A DNA stretch of 64,000 nucleotides. Source: Leptospiraceae bacterium (GTDB lineage Bacteria; Spirochaetota; Leptospiria; Leptospirales; Leptospiraceae). Where the stretch lies: NCBI GenBank assembly GCA_022402465.1, contig JAKRSH010000014.1, forward strand, positions 172,929 to 236,928, read 5' to 3'. The notes below the pieces were generated by a model. The model made no database searches. It was not told where the DNA came from and saw nothing but the letters and a program-made list of their open reading frames with translations. The translations under genes were made by a program, and so were the position numbers. Positions 9,506 through 19,281 of this stretch are shown piece after piece; the first letter of the stretch is position 1; each line of letters opens with the position of its first letter.

Positions 9506-11316
9506 TGCAACTTCAGAAAACTAGACTGACGTATTTTGTAGGCTTTATATTTATTCTCTTTAATATACTTCTTGTTCGTGTAGTTTATTTAGTTTTCTTC
9601 AATGATAAAATCAAGAATTACCAAATCAATAAAAATGTTAAACGAGGAATGATTCTTGACAAGAGAGGCATTGAGCTCGCGGTTTCTATAGAATCTGCAA
9701 CCATAGGCATCAATCCAGCAAATGTATATGATCCATATTTTACAGCTCAATATCTTTCAGAACCTTTAAATATTCCTCAAGATAAATTAGAATCAACAAT
9801 TAAGGAAAAATCGAATTACTTTTTACTTAAAAGAGAAATAGATAAAGATATAGGAAATAAAATTGCTAACCTAGCCTTACCTGGTGTTCGCATCGAAAAA
9901 GAATTCAAAAGAATCTACCCTCAGGGCAAACTTGGTGCAAATTTAATTGGCTTTACTGGTCTTGATGATGATAAGGCATTGGCTGGACTTGAAAATGAAT
10001 ACAATTTAGAATTGATGTCACCACCTAATAGCTCCTCTGAACGTGGCAATGATATCCATCTCTCTATTGATAGTTTAATACAATACAACCTTGAAAAAGC
10101 ATTAGGGAAGGTTTATAGATCCACTGAATCTACAAAAGCGATAGGAATCTTTATGGATATTGATTCTGGTGATATCCTAGCTATGGCTAGCTACCCAAAT
10201 TTTGATCCCAATCAATACAATAACTATCCTTCTAATAACCATACCAACTGGGCGATACGACATGTGTATGAACCAGGAAGTACAATGAAAATTTTTATAG
10301 CTTTAATGCTTGCCAACGAAGGTGTGCTAGGTGATAAAGAACGATTCTATTGTCCTGGTTATCTAGAATTCGGCAATTCCTTGATTCGTTGTACGGATAA
10401 ACATGGTTCTGTAAATTTAGAAGAAATTTTACAATATTCATGCAATGTGGGAATCATTAAGGCTTCGCAAAAGGTCTCAGATAAAATATTCCATTCCTAT
10501 TTAGAAAAATTTCATTTTGGTAAAAGAACAGGTTTTCTTAGCAACGAGAACAAGGGCTATCTACCCCCTTTAAATAAATGGAAGCAATCTACTCCTTACT
10601 TTTTATCTATAGGCCAAGGACTTTCTGTAACACCCATACAACTTGTAGCATCTGCTGCAAGTGTAGTGAACGGTGGAAGATTTATCAATCCTAGACCCGT
10701 AACAAAAATTACCAACTCTTATGGCGAACTAGTTCACCAATTTAGTGTTAAATCTACAGATATCGGAATCAAGAAGTCATCTCGTGATTCCATCCTTAAA
10801 GCAATGACTAAGGTTGTTAAATCAGGAACAGGAAAGAATGCTTACTTAGCAGACATTAGTATCGCTGGCAAAACTGGAACTGGTCAAAAGGCAACTCCTG
10901 GAAAAGGATACCAAGATGGACTTTGGTCAGCATCTTTTCTTGGCTTTTTTCCAGCTGAAAATCCAAAGATAGTAGGTTTAATTCTTTTTGATGAACCAGC
11001 GGGCAATGTGTATTCTGGAGGAGGTCTTGCGGCACCAGTGTTTCGAGAAGTTGTAGAAGGAATTCTTCCCTTACTAGACCGCAATGAACCTCTTTTAAGT
11101 TATAAATTAAAACACATTCAACCTAAAAAGTTTCTAGTCAATCCAAACCTTGCTCCTAATTTAATAGGACTAAGCTTGATAGAAGCTATTGCTGCCTTGA
11201 ATGATGCAAAGATTCGATTCACCGTCTCTGGAAATGGATTTGTCCTAGATCAAACTCCTAAGCCTGGGGAACCAATCAATGATAAATCGGTCATTCGCCT
11301 AACTCTTGAAAAATGA
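9502..11316 (+). CDS. ftsI: Class B penicillin-binding protein with PASTA domain
   Basis: Peptidoglycan D,D-transpeptidase of 604 residues. One N-terminal membrane anchor (about residues 10-33) is followed by a dimerisation domain and a transpeptidase domain with motifs S260-TMK, S313-CN and KTG (AGKTGTGQ, near residue 456). A single C-terminal PASTA domain (about 545-604, starting PNLIGLSLIEAIAAL) probably senses nascent peptidoglycan or muropeptides. The architecture matches the FtsI/SpoVD branch used in septal synthesis, hence the symbol, although the gene is not within a dcw cluster here. Start and stop both overlap neighbours as ATGA, so lepB, this gene and the DUF115 gene form one coupled unit. 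Confidence 0.9.
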   Translation: MMQLQKTRLTYFVGFIFILFNILLVRVVYLVFFNDKIKNYQINKNVKRGMILDKRGIELAVSIESATIGINPANVYDPYFTAQYLSEPLNIPQDKLESTIKEKSNYFLLKREIDKDIGNKIANLALPGVRIEKEFKRIYPQGKLGANLIGFTGLDDDKALAGLENEYNLELMSPPNSSSERGNDIHLSIDSLIQYNLEKALGKVYRSTESTKAIGIFMDIDSGDILAMASYPNFDPNQYNNYPSNNHTNWAIRHVYEPGSTMKIFIALMLANEGVLGDKERFYCPGYLEFGNSLIRCTDKHGSVNLEEILQYSCNVGIIKASQKVSDKIFHSYLEKFHFGKRTGFLSNENKGYLPPLNKWKQSTPYFLSIGQGLSVTPIQLVASAASVVNGGRFINPRPVTKITNSYGELVHQFSVKSTDIGIKKSSRDSILKAMTKVVKSGTGKNAYLADISIAGKTGTGQKATPGKGYQDGLWSASFLGFFPAENPKIVGLILFDEPAGNVYSGGGLAAPVFREVVEGILPLLDRNEPLLSYKLKHIQPKKFLVNPNLAPNLIGLSLIEAIAALNDAKIRFTVSGNGFVLDQTPKPGEPINDKSVIRLTLEK

Positions 11317-13238
11317 ATTCTATCTATCAGAAAAATTTTCAATCCTTAAATGACAAAACACGAAATATTTTATCTAAGATCCAAGATACTGAGATGTTGG
11401 ATTTCGTATTAGAAGAATCTAAGACTAAAATTCCTATTCTTAGAATTGAAAATCACTACCTTCATAGCAAGCATGATCCCATTAAAGAAGCATATCGATT
11501 TGCAACCGAACTTCCTTATGATGGAAAAGAAAGAATTTATTTATACATCGGTGCGGGTCTAGGTTATATCATTCAAGAGTCACTTGCTAAAGAGAACCTA
11601 AGTCATTGTTGGATAGAATCCGATCCAAGGATTCTCAAATTGGCTTTAAGTCTTTATGATTATTCATCTTATCTTATAAATCAAAAATTACAAATTCTAA
11701 TTCTTCCTATCTCAGAAGATGATTTATATGAAGCCTTTAAAGGTAAGTCCACAGTTCCAGTAACACTAGTGCCACATAGAGCAAGCTTCCAATGGAAGGA
11801 AAAAGAATACCTTTCGATTAAATTTATCTGCGAAAAGTTTTTTCATAAGAAAGATGTAAACTTGGCAACCTTAGTTCGATTTGAGAAAATCTGGACTAAA
11901 AATATGATCTTGAATCTACCAAGTCTCATAAATCTGCAACCTGTCTCAAGATTATTTGGAATTGCGAAAGATTGCAATATACTTGTAGTTTGTGCTGGCC
12001 CTTCTTTAACAGAAAGTATACCTGATATTATAAAGTATAGAGATCAATTTATACTTATTGCGGTTGATACAGCACTTGCAATTTTAGATGCCTCAGGAAT
12101 CGAACCTGATTTAATTTATTCTGTAGATCCTCAATCATTAAACAGCTATTATCTGGAAGGATACAATGGAAAAGGCAAATTAATTTTCGATCCAACTTCA
12201 ACTTACTTAAGTCTACGATTGAATATTGGTCCCAAGGAAGGATTCTTTTCCTCATCCCCTTTTCCTTTCATTAAAATCCTAGATGAAGTTTCTCAAGAAG
12301 AAATTGGTGAGATTCCTTATGGTGGTTCTGTCTCTACCAATGCAATAGCTCTTGCTAAACTTATGGATGCAGATAAAATTTATATAACAGGACAAGATCT
12401 TGCTTTTTCCCATAAACTCGCACATGCCAAAGGTGCGATCTTGGAAGAAAGATTAAATCATCTTGAATCCAGAAAATTCAGAAGAGAAAAGCACAATCAA
12501 TTTCAATTGAGTGCTTTACCAAAATTATGGGAAAAGAGTTTAGATGGTGGCAAGATTCACACAAATGAAAAATTAGTAATCTTCCGAAATTGGTTCCAAG
12601 AAAATGCAAAAGAAGTAATCAATCTAACTTATTCGGGATTAAGCATAGACGGATTGCGTACTTCCCACTTTCAAGATGAATTTGAGGATTCTCAAAGAAC
12701 CATTTTAGAAGAAGATTCTAAGAAAGAAATTATTGCCAAGCAATCAAGCAAACTCAAAGAAAGAAAAGATCTCGTAAGGAATGCACGAGATCGAATTCAA
12801 TCCCTCTGCATAGAGAAGAAAGCTTGGCTTCAACCAAAAGCCTTACGAAAGAGTTTAGCAGAATTGCATATTCAGCTGAAAGAATTTTTGCCTGAAGTTG
12901 AAAAGGGAGTCAAGCTAAGTTCATTGATATATAAAAATATAGAGTCAGGATCCGAAAATGCAGAATACCTTTCCAAGAAAATCCAAGAAATGAATCATGT
13001 TGATGAAGCTGTTTCTACTCGAAAAAATTTAAATCAAATACTTTCTACTAGTTTACAAAGAGTAATTTTCTCAGTTACGGAAGGTTATGAATCCAACCTC
13101 AGCGTCCAAGAAAGAGAAAATGAAAGGCTAGGAATCGCAAAAAAATCCATACTACTCTATGAAGGATTGAGAAATTCCATCCAAAATTTCAAATTCCATA
13201 TCTCAAGAGTCATACTGCAATTATCAGATGAATCATAA
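11313..13238 (+). CDS. DUF115/Maf-type protein (MptE-like)
   Basis: A 641-residue cytoplasmic protein whose middle part (about residues 220-400) carries the DUF115 / 6-hydroxymethylpterin pyrophosphokinase MptE-like signature. This consists of a nucleotide-binding loop (LVVCAGPSLTESIP), then VDTALAIL, PDLIYSVDPQ and a later ITGQDLAF motif. In spirochaetes and epsilonproteobacteria such proteins are grouped with motility-associated glycosyltransferase-like factors that modify flagellin with nonulosonic acids. That role is family knowledge and not shown here. The C-terminal 200 residues are helical and Lys/Glu-rich. Coupled by ATGA overlap to the upstream PBP gene. Confidence 0.82.
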   Translation: MNSIYQKNFQSLNDKTRNILSKIQDTEMLDFVLEESKTKIPILRIENHYLHSKHDPIKEAYRFATELPYDGKERIYLYIGAGLGYIIQESLAKENLSHCWIESDPRILKLALSLYDYSSYLINQKLQILILPISEDDLYEAFKGKSTVPVTLVPHRASFQWKEKEYLSIKFICEKFFHKKDVNLATLVRFEKIWTKNMILNLPSLINLQPVSRLFGIAKDCNILVVCAGPSLTESIPDIIKYRDQFILIAVDTALAILDASGIEPDLIYSVDPQSLNSYYLEGYNGKGKLIFDPTSTYLSLRLNIGPKEGFFSSSPFPFIKILDEVSQEEIGEIPYGGSVSTNAIALAKLMDADKIYITGQDLAFSHKLAHAKGAILEERLNHLESRKFRREKHNQFQLSALPKLWEKSLDGGKIHTNEKLVIFRNWFQENAKEVINLTYSGLSIDGLRTSHFQDEFEDSQRTILEEDSKKEIIAKQSSKLKERKDLVRNARDRIQSLCIEKKAWLQPKALRKSLAELHIQLKEFLPEVEKGVKLSSLIYKNIESGSENAEYLSKKIQEMNHVDEAVSTRKNLNQILSTSLQRVIFSVTEGYESNLSVQERENERLGIAKKSILLYEGLRNSIQNFKFHISRVILQLSDES

Positions 13239-13292
13239 TTTTTTGTTTTTCTTTGCAATTATAATTTTGAAGAAACAACCGATAGATCTAGT

Positions 13293-13796
13293 ATGATGCT
13301 TTCAAAAAATAAAAAATACTATCCTTGGGTTATTCTTATTTCTTGCTTTCATGTCATATCTTGCGCTAGCAAAACACAGATACCGATTGAAGAACCACCT
13401 AAGAAATCAATCACAGCACAATTGAGCAATCAGACTCGTGATTCTATTCTACTTTCTGATAGAGTAGTATATTATGAACTTCCTGAAACTTCCATAACAC
13501 AAAATCCAGAAGACTATTTAACCTTCTCTCAACCCGTAAAAAATTTAACTTATATTGATAGGTTTAAGACCTTGGTTACCTCCAAAGAACAAACCTATTT
13601 AGAAAAACCACCTAAAAACTGTTTACCGACTTATAATTCGGCACTAGTTTTTAATCTGAAGGAAAAGAAAAATATTATTTTATTCTCAATAAACTGTGCT
13701 GTTTTGTTTCTCTACAATGATAAACTGTTTGTAGACATCTCAGAAAATCTAAATCAATTGGAAGACAACTTCCGAATGATTCGATCTGGAAGATAA
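13293..13796 (+). CDS. Putative lipoprotein, unknown function
   Basis: A 167-residue protein with a lipoprotein signal peptide: basic start, hydrophobic core and lipobox VISC followed by ASKTQ. The mature part is hydrophilic with two further Cys residues about 30 residues apart (NCLPTY and INCAVL), possibly a disulfide. No known domain recognised. It lies 54 nt after the DUF115 gene on the same strand and may be a separate or weakly linked unit. Surface or periplasmic location is inferred from the signal only. Confidence 0.75.
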   Translation: MMLSKNKKYYPWVILISCFHVISCASKTQIPIEEPPKKSITAQLSNQTRDSILLSDRVVYYELPETSITQNPEDYLTFSQPVKNLTYIDRFKTLVTSKEQTYLEKPPKNCLPTYNSALVFNLKEKKNIILFSINCAVLFLYNDKLFVDISENLNQLEDNFRMIRSGR

Positions 13797-13840
13797 TTCA
13801 AGAAAAATATACTATGCTAATTTAAAAAAAGTCTGGTTTT

Positions 13841-13870
13841 GATGGAATTGTTTTATTTACCAATTCCATC
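13841..13870. terminator. Inverted repeat between convergent genes
   Basis: Perfect 10-bp arms GATGGAATTG and CAATTCCATC with a 10-base AT-rich loop, placed exactly between the lipoprotein gene and the convergent gene that ends at 13870. On the minus strand the stem is followed after ten bases by a run of T (13823-13829 on the plus strand are A), so it may act as an imperfect intrinsic terminator for the minus-strand gene. The missing immediate T tract keeps confidence moderate. Confidence 0.45.
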
Positions 13871-14850
13871 TATTGACTTGGTAGATAAGAAAAATACACG
13901 TCTGTACTAAATGGAATCTCTTTAGAAAAATAGACATTAACTTCTACTGGAAAGCTTTTTAATGCTGGAATTTTATAATTTTCCTTATCAGATGCTAGAT
14001 ATTTTCTTTCTAATCCAATTATCAGTCCATCTTTGTTCCGCATAACAATTATAATCTGCGGAAAGCCAATAATAGAATTTGTTTTATTGATGAAATTTGT
14101 TTTGTAAGTCATAGTATAATTTGATTTTGTCCAGCGTCCTGTTCCAAATGAAACTTGAACATCTTGGATATTATCATTATAAAAAGGCTCACTGTCTGCA
14201 TAGAAAAACAACTCTCCTTTTCCATCCCATCCTTTTACATAAATTTCAAAAGGTACTTTTTCACCTGGCAAAGTGAACGCATTATAAGAACTTCCTTCAT
14301 AGTATTTCGTAGAATCCTTTTCTAAAGTAACCGAAACTCTGATTGGACCGAGAGTTTTAGAAGTAACATTTTCAACGATGCCAAAAATCTTGACATCATT
14401 TCCTGAATTAAGAATTGAAAACTCATTTATGTTTCCTATCGTTTCACTAGATGTTTCTACCTCATCGGTGGAGCCCGTATTTGCATTTGGTTCAGTCTCA
14501 TCTGTTTCAGAGCTAGAGGATGAGTTCAAAGCAACTTCTATTTCTTCCATAATGCTATTGAAGAGATTTTTCTTCTCTTCTAGCCATAAACCAAAACTTT
14601 CCGTAATGTTTTGGTTGGTATCTTCGGTTGAAGAAATATTTGCACTAGGATTGGTCTCAGATGTGGTATCATAATCTGAAAAATTGAAATAAGCATAGAT
14701 TGCGCCTGCTATTACAAAGAGGAATAGGAAATTTTTTAGAGCACCGCCAATATTTCCAGCTGTGCTTCCTCCATGTTCAAAAGTTTTCTGATCAGGAAAA
14801 TACTTTCCTTCATGATCGTTATGTTTATATGGCTCTCTAAAATCTGTCAT
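13870..14850 (-). CDS. Membrane-anchored protein with FxLYD-like domains
   Basis: A 326-residue protein with a short cytoplasmic N-terminus, one membrane helix (about residues 35-60, FLFLFVIAGAIYAYF) and an exported remainder. A low-complexity Ser/Thr/Glu/Asn linker occupies about residues 65-145. Two beta-sandwich repeats of the FxLYD type follow, recognisable by the pattern I-x-G-x-V-x-N-x-T (KIFGIVENVTS) and the paired strands RVSVTLEKD and IIIVMRNKDG. Such domains are usually extracytoplasmic and of unknown binding role. The inverted repeat just after the stop probably ends its transcript. Confidence 0.75.
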   Translation of the reverse strand: MTDFREPYKHNDHEGKYFPDQKTFEHGGSTAGNIGGALKNFLFLFVIAGAIYAYFNFSDYDTTSETNPSANISSTEDTNQNITESFGLWLEEKKNLFNSIMEEIEVALNSSSSSETDETEPNANTGSTDEVETSSETIGNINEFSILNSGNDVKIFGIVENVTSKTLGPIRVSVTLEKDSTKYYEGSSYNAFTLPGEKVPFEIYVKGWDGKGELFFYADSEPFYNDNIQDVQVSFGTGRWTKSNYTMTYKTNFINKTNSIIGFPQIIIVMRNKDGLIIGLERKYLASDKENYKIPALKSFPVEVNVYFSKEIPFSTDVYFSYLPSQ

Positions 14851-15036
14851 AGTGTACCCGACCTACCGTCTTATACTTTCTATTGATACAAAATCTTTTG
14901 TCAATTATTAAATTCTTTCATTCTACCAGACTCAAGGATATTTTGCAAAATATAGCAATTTATTCGAAATTTGGTTTATTCAAATTATTTCTGTTAGGTG
15001 CTAATTTTATTAGCGAATTTGGAGAATGTTTATAAA

Positions 15037-16482
15037 ATGAAAAATTGGTTCCGTCTGGTGTATTTCCTTTCCTTAATGGTGAGCATTCCTATTTTTTCTC
15101 AAAATCAGGTTCGATTTATTTCTGAAAATGATGGCTATGGAAGCTTTTCCGATCGCTACTATACCAATGGTGGAAGATTAGAATTTCATACAATCGCAAC
15201 GGAATCAAATTTAACTCGTTATCTTCTTTCAGGTTACAACGACCTATATGTAGGTTCTAATGATAATACCAAACATTGGATGGGGCTTTCAATAGGACAA
15301 GAATTCTATACACCTACCAATATAACTAAGGCAGATATTTCCTATGGAGATAGACCGTATTCAAGTAGAGCCTACTTTGGTAATTCATTAACCTCATGGA
15401 CAGACAATAGTTCTGTAACAACAGAATTAGAATTCGGTATGATTGGTCCTTCTGTAGGGGGTAAGACAGCTCAGAAAAAATTTCATAACTACATAGGCTC
15501 TCCTATCCCAGAAGGCTGGGACAGCCAAATCCCCAACGCTGGAACATTTGCTTTAAAAACAGATGTTAGGACATTTTATCATCCATACTTCGGAACGCAT
15601 TACAATGTAAATCTTGGCTCAGCAAACACGGACGCTTCTTTTGGTTTCATCTTTCGATTAGGAAAGGTTGGAAGAACCCCAGGTCCTGGATTCTCCGCTT
15701 TACAACCTGGGCCTCCTATTCTGAAAGAAGAGAGCAATGGTTTTTGGTATTTTTATCTGAATCCAGGTGGAACCTTCCAAGCCTACAATGCAACCTTAGA
15801 GGGAAACATTGGTGATAAGAGAAGATTTAGTTCGACACAAAGTGGTTCACTTTTTTCTTCTAATTCTAACTTATACCAGCTCGATAATGATCCCAATACC
15901 TTTTTAGGAAATATTGTTCTTGAAAATCTTAGTAAAGATAATGGCAATAATACATTAGAACGATTTGCACTCTTTAATTTATTTTTAGTGCAAGGCTCTA
16001 ACAATCCAAATGACTTAGCAATAAATTATTTATTATTTAATAATATATTTAATTCAGCAGAACAGATTGAATCAGGTCTTCGAATCTTTTTAATTCAAAA
16101 TCTCCTAGAAGACTGGAATACTTTAGGTGACCAACAAAGAATCATAGCTCTCTATTCCTTGTTTAGACCGGAAGCAACTAAGTTAAATCCTGTGGCCAAA
16201 TATCTTTCTTATGAATTGCTATCCTCTTATATTTTAGATCCTAACCAAAGAATTCTTTTCTTGGAACTTCTTAGACAAAACTTTGCAGAAACAGAAGGTA
16301 GAACATATGTGGCAGGTGTCAAACGTGCAGTTGGATTTATTCGAGCTGGTTTTGTTTTGGTGACGGATGGAGGAACCTTATTTTCATTGAATTATAGTTA
16401 TTCTACCATTGATTTTCAATCAGCTAAAGGTCTGCCTCAACAGCACCAATGGTTGGGATTTCAACTTGGTAAGGTCTTTTAA
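15037..16482 (+). CDS. LpxR-family lipid A deacylase with insertion
   Basis: Outer-membrane protein of the LpxR/DUF2219 family, whose characterised members remove the 3'-acyloxyacyl group of lipid A. After a signal peptide the mature start contains the family motif with the catalytic-type Asn-Asp pair (SENDGYGSFSDRYYTNGG, N31 and D32), followed by repeated beta strands (MGLSIGQEFYTPTN, DRPYSSRAYFG). The protein is 481 residues, clearly longer than the roughly 300-320 of typical LpxR. The excess is a helical block of about 150 residues near 265-415, inserted before the last strands. An in-frame GTG at 14998 exists, but the ATG at 15037 has a GGAG leader and yields the signal peptide. Confidence 0.85.
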   Translation: MKNWFRLVYFLSLMVSIPIFSQNQVRFISENDGYGSFSDRYYTNGGRLEFHTIATESNLTRYLLSGYNDLYVGSNDNTKHWMGLSIGQEFYTPTNITKADISYGDRPYSSRAYFGNSLTSWTDNSSVTTELEFGMIGPSVGGKTAQKKFHNYIGSPIPEGWDSQIPNAGTFALKTDVRTFYHPYFGTHYNVNLGSANTDASFGFIFRLGKVGRTPGPGFSALQPGPPILKEESNGFWYFYLNPGGTFQAYNATLEGNIGDKRRFSSTQSGSLFSSNSNLYQLDNDPNTFLGNIVLENLSKDNGNNTLERFALFNLFLVQGSNNPNDLAINYLLFNNIFNSAEQIESGLRIFLIQNLLEDWNTLGDQQRIIALYSLFRPEATKLNPVAKYLSYELLSSYILDPNQRILFLELLRQNFAETEGRTYVAGVKRAVGFIRAGFVLVTDGGTLFSLNYSYSTIDFQSAKGLPQQHQWLGFQLGKVF

Positions 16483-16512
16483 TATAACAAAAGGTAGATT
16501 GGTTAATCATTC

Positions 16513-17877
16513 ATGCAATTAAAATTTCCAAAAAATTTTCTATGGGGAACAGCAACTTCCGCCTATCAAATCGAAGGTGCACCAAGTGAAGATGGTAAGG
16601 GTCTTTCCATTTGGGATGAATTTGTTTCGCGAAAAGGTAAGATTAAAAATAAAGATCATGGAAATATAGCCTGCGATCATTACCACAAATATACAGAAGA
16701 CTTCCAGCTAATGAAAAAGCTGAATTATAAAAATTATAGATTTTCTATATCATGGCCTAGAATTGTCCCGAATGGAAAGGGTGCAATCAATCATACTGGA
16801 TTAGATTATTATGATAGACTTGTAGATACATTATTGAAAAACAAAATCAATCCCTTAGCTACTCTCTACCACTGGGATCTACCTTATGAACTTCAAAAAG
16901 AAGGAGGGTGGATGAATCGAAATACCGCAGAGTATTTTGCCCAATATTCAGAGCTTGTTGTAAAGAGACTCAAAGATAGAGTAAGCAATTGGATTACTAT
17001 CAATGAGCCTTGGATTATTTATGTTACTGGCTACATGCTTGGAATTCATCCACCTGGCAAAATTCAACCTTATAGCTCACTTCCTGTTGTACATAATTTA
17101 TTGCTTGCTCATGGTCTAGCTTTACAAAGAATCCGAAAAGTAGCTCCAAAAGTAAAAGTAGGCATCACAAACGCTCTATCTCCAGTTCAGTATTATAAAT
17201 GGAATGCAGGAAGACGAACTGTCGCCAGAGCAAATGCTATTCAAAACACAATGTGGATGGATCCAATTTATCATGGAAGATATCCAAGTGAAATAGAAGA
17301 TGAAATTTTTTCACAAAACAAAGGAAATATTCGACCTGAAGATTTTCGAGTGATTAGCCAAGCAACAGATTTTCTTGGTGTGAACCATTACACAAGAACC
17401 TTAGTGCGAATGGCACCAGTGCCACTCTTTCGTTATCTTCCTGTTAGGCCAAAGTACAAAGATGTTGGATTCACAAGTATGGGTTGGGAGATCTACCCCC
17501 AAGGAATTAAAGATCTCTTAGATTGGATACGAACGAAATACAATAATCCACCTGTTCTGATTACAGAAAATGGAGTGGCTTTTCATGAAAAGGCGGATGA
17601 GTCAGGTTTCATCAAAGACAATAATAGAGTTAAATTTTTGCAAAATTACTTAACTGAAATCCACCATGCAATCCAAGAGGGCTCAGATGTCAGAGGATAT
17701 TTTGTTTGGTCATTCATGGATAATTTTGAATGGCAGGCAGGTTATGAAAAATCCTTTGGATTAGTTTATGTTGATCGCAAGAGTAAAAATTTAACTCGAA
17801 CACCCAAATCCTCTGCTTATTGGTACTCGGATGTGTGCAAGAACAATGGATTTAATCTTCATGATTTTGGAAATTGA
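16513..17877 (+). CDS. Family 1 glycoside hydrolase (beta-glucosidase type)
   Basis: A 454-residue GH1 enzyme, cytoplasmic because no signal peptide is present. It opens with the family start FPKNFLWGTATSAYQIEG. The acid/base Glu is E165 (TINEPW) and the nucleophile is E352 (LITENGV); the late SFMDNFEW motif of the aglycone site is present. Retaining hydrolysis of beta-linked glucosides or galactosides is expected; substrate choice cannot be read. It is transcribed from the same strand as the LpxR-like and TerC genes but with separate leaders. A gene symbol such as bgl is not assigned because the substrate is unknown. Confidence 0.92.
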   Translation: MQLKFPKNFLWGTATSAYQIEGAPSEDGKGLSIWDEFVSRKGKIKNKDHGNIACDHYHKYTEDFQLMKKLNYKNYRFSISWPRIVPNGKGAINHTGLDYYDRLVDTLLKNKINPLATLYHWDLPYELQKEGGWMNRNTAEYFAQYSELVVKRLKDRVSNWITINEPWIIYVTGYMLGIHPPGKIQPYSSLPVVHNLLLAHGLALQRIRKVAPKVKVGITNALSPVQYYKWNAGRRTVARANAIQNTMWMDPIYHGRYPSEIEDEIFSQNKGNIRPEDFRVISQATDFLGVNHYTRTLVRMAPVPLFRYLPVRPKYKDVGFTSMGWEIYPQGIKDLLDWIRTKYNNPPVLITENGVAFHEKADESGFIKDNNRVKFLQNYLTEIHHAIQEGSDVRGYFVWSFMDNFEWQAGYEKSFGLVYVDRKSKNLTRTPKSSAYWYSDVCKNNGFNLHDFGN

Positions 17878-17949
17878 CTTGATTCTTGCTTAGCTTGTTC
17901 TTTAAATCAATCTAAAGAAAACACTAGATCTTACCAGGAGGATTTTAAT

Positions 17950-18657
17950 TTGGAAATTTGGTTGCTGCCTTCATCTTATATGGCCTTGGCTACACTTACA
18001 CTATTGGAAATAGTTTTAGGTATTGATAATATAATTTTTATATCGATTCTCTCATCCAAACTCGCAAAAGAAAAACAAGTAAAGGCGAGGAGAATTGGAC
18101 TTCTTCTTGCTATGGGCACTCGGATTCTTTTACTTTTTTCTCTGTCTTGGGTGATGTCTTTAACACAAACTCTTTTCACATTTTTAACTAAAGATATATC
18201 AGGCAGAGATCTCATTCTTTTGATTGGTGGATTATTTCTTATTGGTAAGGCAACATTCGAAATTCATGAAAAAATGGAAGGCCACCACTCCGAAACCAAA
18301 GAATCTAAAAAGAGACCAAGCTTTGTTTCGGTACTCATTCAAATTGCGATACTGGACATTGTGTTCTCTCTGGACTCAGTAATTACAGCTGTAGGTATGG
18401 CAGATCATATTAGTATTATGGTCATTGCAGTTGTTGTTTCTGTAGCGGTAATGTTGGTCTTTGCTGAATCTATTTCGAAGTTTGTAGATACTCATCCAAC
18501 TATCAAAATCTTAGCTCTCAGCTTTCTGATATTAATTGGATTTTCTTTAGTAGGAGAAGGATGGGAATTGCATATACCTAAAGGCTATATTTACTTTGCT
18601 ATGGCATTCTCTTTATTGGTTGAAATGATAAATATTAAAGTAAGAGATAAAGCCTAA
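17950..18657 (+). CDS. TerC-family integral membrane protein
   Basis: A 235-residue membrane protein with about seven helices and the two TerC repeats carrying acidic membrane residues: LEIVLGIDNIIFIS near the start and LDIVFSLDSVITAVGM in the middle. TerC proteins are linked to tellurite resistance and, in characterised bacteria, to manganese export or metalation of secreted proteins. The start is a TTG at 17950 with a strong AGGAGG eight bases upstream, and no better ATG exists. It is followed by an intrinsic terminator. The neighbouring metal GTPase and Tpx-like genes make a metal-homeostasis setting plausible, but they are separate transcripts. Confidence 0.9.
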   Translation: MEIWLLPSSYMALATLTLLEIVLGIDNIIFISILSSKLAKEKQVKARRIGLLLAMGTRILLLFSLSWVMSLTQTLFTFLTKDISGRDLILLIGGLFLIGKATFEIHEKMEGHHSETKESKKRPSFVSVLIQIAILDIVFSLDSVITAVGMADHISIMVIAVVVSVAVMLVFAESISKFVDTHPTIKILALSFLILIGFSLVGEGWELHIPKGYIYFAMAFSLLVEMINIKVRDKA

Positions 18658-18675
18658 TCTCTTGATTAACACTTC

Positions 18676-18716
18676 TTGCTTCTTCTATACTTTAGAAGAA
18701 GCAATTTGTTTTAAAT
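18676..18716 (+). terminator. Intrinsic terminator of the terC-like gene
   Basis: Perfect 11-bp stem TTGCTTCTTCT / AGAAGAAGCAA with a 7-base loop, followed by TTTGTTTTAAATTTTT on the plus strand. The hairpin includes the last codons and stop of the convergent Tpx-like gene, so that coding end doubles as terminator sequence. Confidence 0.8.
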
Positions 18717-19254
18717 TTTTCTCTACCTTATTCAGAAATAATTTAATATTAGGAACTCCGTATTGCTGCCTAGGAATATAAGAAGCTATAAACTTACCAT
18801 CTAACAAAGCAAAGAGCCCGTGGGCTATACGATTTTCATTTTCCACACCAACACCAAAACTAGATTTAAATCTTTCCTTTTCGTCCTTACTTAATCCACA
18901 AAGAGTAAAGCCTGGAGAACTTAAGAAAGGATGAAGTATATCAACCTCTTTCCAGCCTGATTTTGGATCAGATGCTATGTGAAAGATTTTACTTTTTGGA
19001 AATTTTTTCTTAGATTCTACTTCTAAATCTAATACTTGTTGGGAACAGGCAAAAGATTTGATATTGGGCAAGGTTGATACAAAAACCAAACCTTGGGACA
19101 ATTGAGTAGTCCCTAAGGCTTCTTTTGTTTTTCGGGCAGGTTTTGCAGTGATGTTAGTAGCAAGAATCTGACCGTATTTTGGTTGGGAGCCCTCAAGAAA
19201 AATGGAACAATCTCCCAGAAAAACTTTTCTCTTTGTGTTTGGCACTGTTTTCAC
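18685..19254 (-). CDS. Tpx-like thiol peroxidase (atypical 2-Cys)
   Basis: The 189-residue protein follows the layout of bacterial thiol peroxidase Tpx, a thioredoxin-fold peroxiredoxin. The peroxidatic region FVSTLPNIKSFAC (C70) matches the Tpx PSIDTxVC segment with Ser at the Thr position. C119 in PGFTLCGLS fits the resolving Cys of the FCG motif. The end (LDGKFIASYIPRQQYGVPNIK) matches the Tpx VDEITxEPDY region. Identity to classical Tpx is low, so no symbol is given. It would reduce peroxides using thioredoxin. It is divergent from the COG0523 GTPase gene across a large palindrome, which suggests joint control by one metal- or redox-responsive repressor. Confidence 0.7.
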   Translation of the reverse strand: MKTVPNTKRKVFLGDCSIFLEGSQPKYGQILATNITAKPARKTKEALGTTQLSQGLVFVSTLPNIKSFACSQQVLDLEVESKKKFPKSKIFHIASDPKSGWKEVDILHPFLSSPGFTLCGLSKDEKERFKSSFGVGVENENRIAHGLFALLDGKFIASYIPRQQYGVPNIKLFLNKVEKNLKQIASSKV

Positions 19255-19281
19255 CTTTTGGACATTATTTTTTTTAATTCC

